A stretch of 6,194 nucleotides of DNA, from contig JAGWIE010000089.1 in the NCBI GenBank assembly GCA_028866445.1, positions 1 through 6,194 on the forward strand, in the 5' to 3' direction. Within the stretch, counting starts at the first letter, position 1, and each line of letters opens with the position of its first letter. This stretch comes from Rhodospirillales bacterium. GTDB lineage: Bacteria; Pseudomonadota; Alphaproteobacteria; Acetobacterales; Acetobacteraceae. The translations under genes and the position numbers were made by a program. Below the pieces are notes generated by a model that saw nothing but the letters and a program-made list of their open reading frames with translations, had not been told where the DNA came from and ran no database searches. This document shows, piece by piece, positions 1-5,214 of the stretch.

Positions 1-419
1 ATGGTTTGGGCAGCACTTTGGCTAAGCTGCGTTGGCGCGCCACTGAGATGAGAGCCCAGCGCGTAACCCGCCGCCACGGCCAGCAGGCAAAACACCACTG
101 AGATAACGATGTTCAACATGGCCCGGCCCACGGCGCCGCCACGCAACAGGTCTAGTGTTTGCAAGCTGAAGGAGGAAAACGTGGTGAAACCGCCGCAAAT
201 GCCGACCATGAAGAAAATACGAGCGGATTCAGGTGCCGGAAACCGGCCATGGCTCAGCGTGAGCGAGCCAAAAAACCCAATGGCGAATGAGCCGAGGATG
301 TTGATGATGATGGTGCCAATCGGCAAATCGCGGCTGACAGAAACTGCGGCTATCGCCAGCCAATACCGTCCGACACTGCCGATGGCGCCGCCGAGAGCAA
401 CGAGAAGAGTTTGAAACAT
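1..419 (-). CDS. crcB: CrcB/Fluc fluoride channel (C-terminus beyond window)
   Basis: This is a fluoride-specific channel of the CrcB/Fluc family, a small inner-membrane protein that works as a dual-topology dimer and lets toxic fluoride leave the cell. About 139 codons are visible and the frame is still open at position 1. Family hallmarks are in order: GGAIGSVGRYW (residues 10-20), GTIIINILGSF with the conserved pore Asn at 40 (35-45), and GICGGFTTFSSFS (73-85), which holds the phenylalanines (F81, F84) and the GG-x-TT segment that forms the central sodium site in studied homologues. Four hydrophobic segments lie near 4-26, 34-57, 66-88 and 100-122. The start is firm: an in-frame TGA directly precedes the ATG, and GGAAGGAG (435-428) lies 8 nt upstream. 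Family members are usually about 125 residues; here a polar tail continues past 122. A fluoride riboswitch sits just upstream, which independently supports the function. Confidence 0.95.
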   Translation of the reverse strand, partial: MFQTLLVALGGAIGSVGRYWLAIAAVSVSRDLPIGTIIINILGSFAIGFFGSLTLSHGRFPAPESARIFFMVGICGGFTTFSSFSLQTLDLLRGGAVGRAMLNIVISVVFCLLAVAAGYALGSHLSGAPTQLSQSAAQT

Positions 420-427
420 TCACCAAT

Positions 428-435
428 CTCCTTCC
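428..435 (-). promoter_or_regulatory. Ribosome binding site of crcB
   Basis: The sequence GGAAGGAG on the - strand, 8 nt before the crcB ATG, is the strongest Shine-Dalgarno match in the window. It begins 6 nt after the hairpin at 442-467. It is therefore well placed to be exposed or hidden by folding of the riboswitch leader. Confidence 0.8.
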
Positions 436-441
436 AATAAG

Positions 442-467
442 GCGGGACCTAAGCAAACAGCTCCCGC
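442..467 (-). promoter_or_regulatory. Hairpin in the fluoride riboswitch expression platform
   Basis: On the - strand, GCGGGA (467-462) can pair with UCCCGC (447-442) around a 14-nt loop. The tail CUUAUU (441-436) has only a few U residues, so this would be a weak intrinsic terminator. It may equally act by controlling access to the ribosome binding site that follows at once. It lies between the fluoride aptamer and crcB, as expected for the output part of the switch. The 8-mer GGGAGCTG at 465-458 also occurs in the aptamer at 500-493. The pairing is seen in the sequence; the mechanism is inferred. Confidence 0.5.
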
Positions 468-481
468 AGTGCATAACGCCT

Positions 482-534
482 GCAGGAGTCATCAGCTCCC
501 CGGAGGAGCGGTTTTGGGGGACTCCATCCCCGTG
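482..534 (-). promoter_or_regulatory. Fluoride riboswitch aptamer (crcB motif)
   Basis: The RNA leader of crcB matches the fluoride-sensing crcB motif. On the - strand P1 is GGGG (531-528) pairing with CCCC (520-517) around the loop AUGGAGU. An A-rich linker follows (515-512). P3 is GCUCC (509-505) pairing with GGAGC (499-495). After it comes the conserved CUGAUG (495-490), then ACUCC (489-485), which can pair with loop bases GGAGU (525-521) to form the defining pseudoknot. The layout and conserved bases agree with the structurally studied Thermotoga petrophila aptamer as I remember it. Fluoride binding in this family raises expression of the downstream gene, here crcB 63 nt further on. The match was made by eye; a covariance-model search with the fluoride riboswitch family would settle it. 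Confidence 0.92.
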
Positions 535-539
535 CCGTT

Positions 540-569
540 AGCTTAAGCCATGGCAGGCTTGGTATTCAA
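540..569 (-). promoter_or_regulatory. Possible promoter for the riboswitch-crcB transcript
   Basis: On the - strand TTGAAT (569-564, 4 of 6 to the -35 consensus) and TAAGCT (545-540, 3 of 6 to the -10) are 18 nt apart. The start expected 7 nt after the -10 is an A at 533, right at the 5' edge of the aptamer P1 stem. The match is weak. The positioning is its main support. The -35 lies inside the inverted repeat at 555-573. Confidence 0.3.
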
Positions 570-573
570 GCCT
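555..573 (-). terminator. Stem-loop at the end of the dehydrogenase gene
   Basis: A perfect 7-bp inverted repeat, AGGCTTG (573-567 on the - strand) and CAAGCCT (561-555), encloses a 5-nt loop and includes part of the TAG stop codon of the dehydrogenase. There is no U run after it, so it is at best a poor intrinsic terminator. It could protect the mRNA 3' end, or be an operator for the crcB promoter that may overlap it. Confidence 0.4.
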
Positions 574-1441
574 ACTGGCCGGAATCCTTGGCCGCGAGCG
601 CGCCGATGGCGGACCAGTCCAGCTTTTCTCCGCCTTGGGCCAGCAGGGTAAGAAAACGGTCTCGCAACAAGCTGGCGATTGGCAGCGGCACGTTCAGCGC
701 CTCGGCCGCGGCGAGCACGAGGCGGATGTCTTTCTGGCCGAGCGGGGCGGCAAACCCGGCGGGCTCGAACTTCCGCTCCACCAGCAATTGCCCATAGGTT
801 TTGTAAACCGGAGCGTTGAACAGGGTGGAGGTGAGCAGCTCCAGATAGGCTTTTTCATCCACCCCGCCTTTGGCCACCAGCGCCAATGCCTCGCCCAGCG
901 ATTCGATAACCGAGGCGATAAGGAAATTGCCGCTCAGCTTCACGAGGTTGGCGCGGGAGGGCGTGGCGCTGAGTACAAATACCCTCTGGCCAATGGCCTC
1001 AAAAAGCGGCTGCACGCGCGCGAGATCTGCTTCTGCCCCTGCGGCGGCGATGAACAACTTGGCCGCGGCGGCGGCATCCGGCCGGCCAAAAACCGGAGCC
1101 GAAACGAATTTTTGCCCGGCTTTTTCATGTGCGGTTTGCAGCGCCTCAGCCGTGGCGACGCTGATGGTGCTGGAGGACACGTGGATGGCGCCTTTTGGCA
1201 GATGTGCCAGAACACCATCCCGCCCCTGCATCGCGCTCTCAAGTGCAGCATCGTTGGCAAGCATGGTGAACACCACATCCTTGCCAGCGGCGGCCTGGCC
1301 AGGTGTGGCGGCAATCGGTGCGTCCAGCCCCAGCGCTTTCTCCCGAGTGCGGTTATAGAGGGTTACCTCGTGCCCTGCCTTGATAAGATTAGCTGCCATG
1401 CCATGGCCCATCTGGCCGAGACCGAGAAAACCGACCTTCAT
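572..1441 (-). CDS. NAD(P)-dependent beta-hydroxyacid dehydrogenase family protein
   Basis: A 289-residue soluble oxidoreductase of the 3-hydroxyisobutyrate dehydrogenase / 6-phosphogluconate dehydrogenase superfamily, of typical length. The N-terminal Rossmann fold begins GFLGLGQMGHGMAANL (4-19). The second strand ends YNRT (29-32); Arg31 there, rather than an acidic residue, suggests NADP(H). The substrate-loop motif is SSSTIS (89-94), and the catalytic Lys and Asn are in KLSGN (K168, N172). The usual glycine-rich substrate motif is replaced by SAPVFGRPDAAAA (114-126), marking a subgroup distinct from classical 3-hydroxyisobutyrate dehydrogenases. The C-terminal half is the helical dimerisation domain. 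AGGAG (1454-1450) lies 8 nt before the ATG. The substrate cannot be told from sequence: small hydroxyacids or semialdehydes are possible, and imine reductases are distant relatives. Its neighbours, tRNA-Pro and the fluoride-riboswitch/crcB unit, give no clue. Confidence 0.88.
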   Translation of the reverse strand: MKVGFLGLGQMGHGMAANLIKAGHEVTLYNRTREKALGLDAPIAATPGQAAAGKDVVFTMLANDAALESAMQGRDGVLAHLPKGAIHVSSSTISVATAEALQTAHEKAGQKFVSAPVFGRPDAAAAAKLFIAAAGAEADLARVQPLFEAIGQRVFVLSATPSRANLVKLSGNFLIASVIESLGEALALVAKGGVDEKAYLELLTSTLFNAPVYKTYGQLLVERKFEPAGFAAPLGQKDIRLVLAAAEALNVPLPIASLLRDRFLTLLAQGGEKLDWSAIGALAAKDSGQ

Positions 1442-1612
1442 GACTTATTCTCCTGTTTTGGATTACCTTGGCGACCGGAACGCGCAACCTCAGCGCGTGC
1501 GGAAATAGCCGCTTTAAATGCAGCCTCGCATATTGGCACGGCACCTTCTCAAGACAATGAGCATCGACGCGGGTAATTTTTTGAAAATGGGATATGCCGA
1601 TTTGGCTGAAAA

Positions 1613-1689
1613 TGGTCGGAGCGGCGGGATTCGAACCCACGACCCCCAGTCCCCCAGACTGATGCGCTACCAGGCTGCGCTACGCTCCG
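1613..1689 (-). tRNA. tRNA-Pro (anticodon GGG)
   Basis: A complete 77-nt tRNA read on the - strand. The acceptor stem CGGAGCG pairs with CGCUCCG, followed by discriminator A and an encoded CCA (1615-1613). The D arm closes GCGC with GCGC around AGCCUGGUA. The anticodon stem UCAGU/ACUGG holds the loop CUGGGGG with anticodon GGG at 1655-1653, which reads CCC and CCU proline codons. The T arm has the standard GGUUCGAAUCC core. It lies 83 nt after the MerR-family gene. No strong terminator follows: only four U residues come right after the CCA. Confidence 0.97.
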
Positions 1690-1702
1690 GCCGTGGGGCG
1701 AG

Positions 1703-1731
1703 GCTGTAGCAGCACAACGCCGCCGCGCCAA
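1703..1731 (-). promoter_or_regulatory. Possible promoter of tRNA-Pro
   Basis: On the - strand TTGGCG (1731-1726, 4 of 6) and TACAGC (1708-1703, 3 of 6) are separated by 17 nt. A start 7 nt after the -10 would be at 1696 and give a 7-nt 5' leader to the tRNA. The match is weak; the tRNA could instead be processed from the transcript of the upstream genes. Confidence 0.3.
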
Positions 1732-1772
1732 GGGCCCACATGCATTCTTTGCGGCGCATAAAATAAATAAGA

Positions 1773-2387
1773 TCAACCAAGCGCGCGGCGAAGTTCCTCA
1801 AGTGCCGCAAGGGTCTCAGCCAATTGCGCGCGCAGGCGGTTTAGCTCCTCATCCTCAACAGCCCCGGTTGCGGCCTGCGGCCGCGTTGGCTCGGGAATCG
1901 GGGCGAGGTCATAGGCCGGCTCAGATTCAGTAGCCGGGATCGGGCTTACGAATTCTTCCAGCTCAACGTCTGAGGCTGGGCTTGGTATCCGCTGAACAGG
2001 GGGCTCAGGTGGGATCAGGAAATCCTGTATTGGTGCAGGACTCTTCTCTGGCGGTGCATCAGTGGCCATGCCGCCATCCCGCAACAGGCGCTGCACGCCC
2101 TTAATTGTATAACCCTGGGTGTATAGAAGGTCCGCGACACGTCGCAGCAGCCCTACATCCTCCGGCCGATAATAACGCCGCCCGCCGCCGCGCTTAAGCG
2201 GGCGCACCTGCGGAAATTTGGTCTCCCAGAAGCGCAGAACATGCTGAGGCACATGCAGTTCGTCGGCAACTTCCGAGATGGTACGAAACGCATCGGCGGC
2301 TTTGCGGACCCGGGGACGCCCTGCCTCGTTATTCAGGCCGGATGCAGAGCTGTCTTCCAGCTCCGCGTTGTACTCTTCATCCACCAT
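1773..2387 (-). CDS. MerR-family transcriptional regulator
   Basis: A 204-residue DNA-binding regulator. A short acidic N-terminus (1-30) leads into a MerR-type winged helix-turn-helix at about 35-104: FRTISEVADELHVPQHVLRFWE (34-55) forms the HTH, and GGGRRYYRPEDVGLLRRV (67-84) is the wing and following helix typical of MerR proteins. It has no cysteines, so it is not a metal sensor of the MerR/CueR kind. The middle (about 107-177) is Pro/Glu-rich and probably disordered. The end (178-204) is a heptad-like helix, LNRLRAQLAETLAALEELRR, likely to form a dimerising coiled coil. AAGGA (2396-2392) precedes the ATG closely, and ihfA ends 12 nt upstream, so the two are probably one transcript. This regulator follows ihfA in many alphaproteobacteria; I know of no established target or ligand. 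Confidence 0.9.
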   Translation of the reverse strand: MVDEEYNAELEDSSASGLNNEAGRPRVRKAADAFRTISEVADELHVPQHVLRFWETKFPQVRPLKRGGGRRYYRPEDVGLLRRVADLLYTQGYTIKGVQRLLRDGGMATDAPPEKSPAPIQDFLIPPEPPVQRIPSPASDVELEEFVSPIPATESEPAYDLAPIPEPTRPQAATGAVEDEELNRLRAQLAETLAALEELRRALG

Positions 2388-2399
2388 GCGATCCTTCGA

Positions 2400-2714
2400 T
2401 TAGTCAGGCTTCGAGCGCGGCATGGCCGGTTCGGCATTCACCGCGTCTCGCAGCATTTGGCTGGGGCGGAAAACCAGCACCCGGCGCGGCAGGATTGGCA
2501 CCTCCACCCCGGTTTTTGGATTGCGGCCCACACGGCGCCCCTTCTGCCTTACAGAAAATGTTCCAAACCCGCTGATTTTAACGGATTTTCCAACCTCAAG
2601 CGCCTCCGCGATGCGATTGAGAACATGCTCCAGAAGGTCAGCCGATTCATGCCGCGACAGGCCAACGCTAGCGTAAATCGCCTCGGTAAGCTGCGCACGG
2701 GTCAAAGTATTCAT
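2400..2714 (-). CDS. ihfA: Integration host factor alpha subunit
   Basis: A 104-residue HU/IHF-family nucleoid protein. IHF, a heterodimer of this subunit with IhfB, bends DNA sharply at specific sites in replication, recombination and promoter control. The family signature runs from GFGTFSVRQKGRRVGRNPK (49-67) to KTG; Pro66 in GRNPKTG is the residue that intercalates into the DNA bend. EVPILPRRVLVFRPSQMLR (71-89) matches the alpha-subunit end, which favours IhfA over HU or IhfB. An N-terminal helical body (2-40) provides the dimer interface. The length is normal. No Shine-Dalgarno sequence precedes the ATG; instead a -10-like element lies exactly 7 nt upstream, suggesting leaderless translation. 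The MerR-family gene follows 12 nt later. Confidence 0.95.
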   Translation of the reverse strand: MNTLTRAQLTEAIYASVGLSRHESADLLEHVLNRIAEALEVGKSVKISGFGTFSVRQKGRRVGRNPKTGVEVPILPRRVLVFRPSQMLRDAVNAEPAMPRSKPD

Positions 2715-2720
2715 TTTGCA

Positions 2721-2748
2721 AGATTAGCATGAGTTGCTTAAGGGTCAA
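2721..2748 (-). promoter_or_regulatory. Promoter of ihfA, predicted to give a leaderless mRNA
   Basis: On the - strand TTGACC (2748-2743, 5 of 6 to the -35 consensus) is followed after 16 nt by TAATCT (2726-2721), preceded by TG in the extended -10 position. The start point expected 7 nt after the -10 is base 2714, the A of the ihfA ATG. It lies in the 119-bp gap after fabH, so ihfA probably has its own promoter as well as any read-through from fabH. Confidence 0.6.
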
Positions 2749-2816
2749 CAAGTTACTTGACCGATTCGCAATGAATTCACTACGACTCGCCAAGCCTCGC
2801 TGATTCTAAAGAGTTT

Positions 2817-2847
2817 TGTTGCGCCGAGTTATTTTAAAGGCGCAACA
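2817..2847 (-). terminator. Stem-loop spanning the fabH stop codon
   Basis: A perfect 9-bp inverted repeat, TGTTGCGCC (2847-2839 on the - strand) with GGCGCAACA (2825-2817), encloses a 13-nt loop that contains the fabH TAA. No U run follows, so termination would be weak or factor-aided. It may instead set the 3' end of the plsX-fabH mRNA before the separate ihfA promoter. Confidence 0.45.
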
Positions 2848-3817
2848 GTGCCGAGCCCCAGGTAAGCCCTCCGCCGAGCGCTTCCAGCAACAGCAACTTG
2901 CCGGGCACCGCGCGACCATCCTGAACAGCTTCCGCCAAAGCGAGGGGGATGGAGGCGGCAGATGTATTGGCGTGCTTTTGTACTGTTATAACAACACGCT
3001 CCGCCGGTAAGCCGAGTTTCTTGCCCACGCCATCGATAATGCGTTTGTTCGCCTGGTGCGGTACCAGCAAATCAATAGCCGCCGCGGTGAGGTTATTCTC
3101 CGCCAGTGCGTCGTTCACAGCACCGGCCAGCAGATTGACCGCATGACGGAATACTTCGCGCCCGTGCATCACGAGATGGCCAGGGGTGCGGTTATCATCG
3201 GTTCCGCAATCCACATAAAGAATGTCGCCCAACGCGCCATCCGCGTAGAGGTGGGTGGAGAGTAGGCCGGGGCCAGATTTTTCGACTTCGCGGGCCTCAA
3301 GCAGCACCGCCCCTGCCCCATCGCCAAACAACACGCAGGTGGCGCGGTCCTCGAAATTCAGCAGGCGAGAAAATACCTCAGAGCCAATCACCAGTACATT
3401 TTTCACCTGACCGGCCCGCAGCATCGCATCCGCCACGGAAAGCCCATAGACGAAACCTGAACAGGCGGCCGAAAGGTCGAATCCAAAGGCGTTGTTTGCA
3501 CCCAGCGCGGCCTGAATGCGCACAGCCGTGGCGGGAAACATCTGGTCAGGGGTGGAGGTGGCGACAATAATGGCACCCAGTGACTCAGGTGCCAGCCCGG
3601 CTTTTTCCAGTGCCTGGCGACCAGCTTGCGCCCCCATGAAGGCGGTGGTTTCGTGCGGCCCCGCAAAATGGCGCTGCTTGATGCCAGTGCGCTCCACGAT
3701 CCATTCATCGGAGGTGTCAACGCGTTTCGCCATATCCTCATTCGTGAGAATTTGCTCTGGCAGATAAGCGCCCGTGCCCGTGAGCACAGCGCGGGTTATA
3801 AAGAATTGGTCAGCCAT
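2834..3817 (-). CDS. fabH: 3-oxoacyl-ACP synthase III (KAS III)
   Basis: FabH starts type II fatty-acid synthesis in the cytosol by condensing acetyl-CoA, or another short acyl-CoA, with malonyl-ACP. The 327 residues are full length for the family. The catalytic triad is intact: Cys119 in DLSAACSGFVYGL (114-126), His254 in LVPHQANKRI (251-260) and Asn284 in KHANTSAASIPLA (281-293). The thiolase-fold signature GDGAGAVLLE (165-174) and the C-terminal GGGLTWGSALL (315-325) are also present, as is the N-terminal DEWIVERTGIKQRH (37-50). Its ATG lies inside the end of plsX (8-nt overlap) and there is no clear Shine-Dalgarno sequence, so translation is probably coupled to plsX. A stem-loop spans the stop codon. 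Confidence 0.97.
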   Translation of the reverse strand: MADQFFITRAVLTGTGAYLPEQILTNEDMAKRVDTSDEWIVERTGIKQRHFAGPHETTAFMGAQAGRQALEKAGLAPESLGAIIVATSTPDQMFPATAVRIQAALGANNAFGFDLSAACSGFVYGLSVADAMLRAGQVKNVLVIGSEVFSRLLNFEDRATCVLFGDGAGAVLLEAREVEKSGPGLLSTHLYADGALGDILYVDCGTDDNRTPGHLVMHGREVFRHAVNLLAGAVNDALAENNLTAAAIDLLVPHQANKRIIDGVGKKLGLPAERVVITVQKHANTSAASIPLALAEAVQDGRAVPGKLLLLEALGGGLTWGSALLRL

Positions 3818-4862
3818 TACTATGTATCACCGGCTCGTCGGAAAGAATGGCGCGGTCCATGGCCGCCAGCGCGTCGGCGATATGGCTGTTGAAGTCATGT
3901 GCCACCATATCCAACGCAACATCAACGGCATGGGCGAAACCAAGGGCATCCGTTCCGCCATGGGATTTAACGACAACCCCGTTCAGCCCCAGCAGAACGG
4001 CACCGTTATAGCGGCGGGGGTCAAGTGTTTCCTTAAGCCGCTTCAACGCGCCACGCGCAAAGATATAGCCCATTTTGGCGAGCGGGCCGGCGTTGAATAC
4101 CCGGCGCAGCAGATCTCCCACCAGTTTCAGGGCACCTTCACCTGTTTTTAGCGCCACATTGCCGGTGAAGCCGTCCGTCACCACCACATCTACTGTACCG
4201 GCGGCAATATCGTGACCTTCCACAAACCCATAGAATTGCTCGCTAAATGGGCCGTCCCGCAAAGTGGCGGCAGCGTTGCGCAAGGTGTCATCGCCCTTGC
4301 CTTCCTCTGAGCCGATATTCAGCAGGCCGAAGCTTGGCGAAGGCAACCCCAACACAATCCGCGCGAAGATCATGCCCATCAAGGCAAATTCAACCAGGTT
4401 GCGCGCGTCGTAAACGACGTTAAGCCCGAGATCGAGCATCACCACATCGCCTTTGGCCGAGGGGGCGGTGGCGGCCATGGCCGGGCGGTCGATGCCTTTT
4501 AAGGATTTAAGGACGATTTTGGAAAGTGCGAGCAACGCGCCGGTATTGCCAGCGGAAACCACGCCTTGCGCGTCTCCGGCCAGTACAGCGTCGATCGCGC
4601 GACGCATGGAAGAGTCTCGCAGGCGTAACGCCACGGTCGGCTTCATGTCACCGGCCACAGTCTCGGAGCAGTGGCGCAGCTCATACCGGCCCGCAAGATG
4701 CTTGGCAGCGGCAAGAAGCGGGATGAGGCGCGCCTCATCCCCGAATATTATAAAAAACGCGCGTGGTTGGCGCTCAGCGGCAACATCGAGCCCCGCAATA
4801 ATAGCGTCCGGCGCGTGGTCACCACCCATGGCATCCACCGCCAGTTTACTGCTCTGGCTCAT
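3810..4862 (-). CDS. plsX: Phosphate acyltransferase PlsX
   Basis: PlsX converts acyl-ACP and phosphate to acyl-phosphate, the acyl donor used by PlsY in the first step of phospholipid synthesis; it is a peripheral membrane enzyme. The 350 residues are normal length. Family motifs appear in order: VDAMGGDHAP (9-18), VVSAGNTGALLA (101-112), the DLGLNVVYDARNLVEFALMG segment (144-163), VVTDGFTGNVALKTGEG (227-243) and NGVVVKSHGGTD (294-305). Most homologues I recall read GAN followed shortly by Asp or Glu where this protein has GLNVV. AGGGG (4871-4867) lies close to the ATG. The gene lies between rpmF (55 nt upstream) and fabH (8-nt overlap), the classical plsX neighbourhood shared by many bacteria. 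Confidence 0.97.
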   Translation of the reverse strand: MSQSSKLAVDAMGGDHAPDAIIAGLDVAAERQPRAFFIIFGDEARLIPLLAAAKHLAGRYELRHCSETVAGDMKPTVALRLRDSSMRRAIDAVLAGDAQGVVSAGNTGALLALSKIVLKSLKGIDRPAMAATAPSAKGDVVMLDLGLNVVYDARNLVEFALMGMIFARIVLGLPSPSFGLLNIGSEEGKGDDTLRNAAATLRDGPFSEQFYGFVEGHDIAAGTVDVVVTDGFTGNVALKTGEGALKLVGDLLRRVFNAGPLAKMGYIFARGALKRLKETLDPRRYNGAVLLGLNGVVVKSHGGTDALGFAHAVDVALDMVAHDFNSHIADALAAMDRAILSDEPVIHSNG

Positions 4863-4889
4863 TTCACCCCTGTATTGGGCTTATTATCA

Positions 4890-4915
4890 CCGCTTCCAAC
4901 CATAACTTAAAGCGG
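4890..4915 (-). other. Small hairpin between rpmF and plsX
   Basis: On the - strand CCGCTT (4915-4910) can pair with AAGCGG (4895-4890) around a 14-nt loop, just after the rpmF stop. It could be a processing or stabilising element between the two genes. With only 6 bp it may be chance. Confidence 0.2.
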
Positions 4916-4917
4916 GC

Positions 4918-5121
4918 TCAGACGCGGACGACGCCCTTGGCTTCCTTGCCTGCACCCACAACTTCTCGGCCATCGTAATGGCCGCAATGGGCGCATACAT
5001 GATGCGGGCGCTTCAGCTCGCCACAATTGGAGCACTCAGCGTGCGCCTCGGCGGAGAGCGCCTGGTGGCTGCGGCGCATACCGGCGCGCGAAGGGGAGGT
5101 TTTTCGTTTAGGAACGGCCAT
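4918..5121 (-). CDS. rpmF: 50S ribosomal protein L32
   Basis: A 67-residue basic protein of the large ribosomal subunit, slightly longer than the roughly 57-60 residues common elsewhere. It begins MAVPKRKTSPSRAGMRRSH, the standard L32 N-terminus, and carries a zinc ribbon with Cys30, Cys33, Cys43 and Cys46 (CSNC and CAHC). It is therefore the zinc-binding form rather than the cysteine-free form some bacteria use under zinc shortage. TAAGG (5135-5131) stands 9 nt before the ATG. It lies between the DUF177/YceD gene and plsX, a linkage conserved across many bacteria. Confidence 0.97.
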   Translation of the reverse strand: MAVPKRKTSPSRAGMRRSHQALSAEAHAECSNCGELKRPHHVCAHCGHYDGREVVGAGKEAKGVVRV

Positions 5122-5214
5122 GACAAAACGCCTTACAGAATCAGACTAAGTATTGGAAAGCGCCGCGTAGCAGAGCCGGGCGTGGCTCGCAAGTCATGGC
5201 AGATAATTTCGCGG

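Noticed and set aside
229..492. Open frame of 87 codons on the - strand starting in the crcB leader.
   Set aside because: It begins inside the fluoride aptamer, runs in another frame through crcB, and lacks a ribosome binding site.
635..1576. Long open frame of 313 codons on the + strand opposite the dehydrogenase.
   Set aside because: Its translation has no recognisable domain and a biased composition, while the - strand frame has complete enzyme motifs and a ribosome binding site. It is an antisense shadow of GC-rich coding sequence.
1582..1615. Nine-base direct repeat TGAAAATGG (1582-1590 and 1607-1615), one copy reaching the tRNA-Pro CCA end, resembling an integration site.
   Set aside because: It is too short for a tRNA attachment-site duplication, the copies are only 25 bp apart, and no integrase or mobile gene is near.
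5173..5188. GAGCC/GGCTC inverted repeat between the DUF177 gene and rpmF.
   Set aside because: It has only 5 bp, no U run, and is likely by chance in GC-rich DNA.
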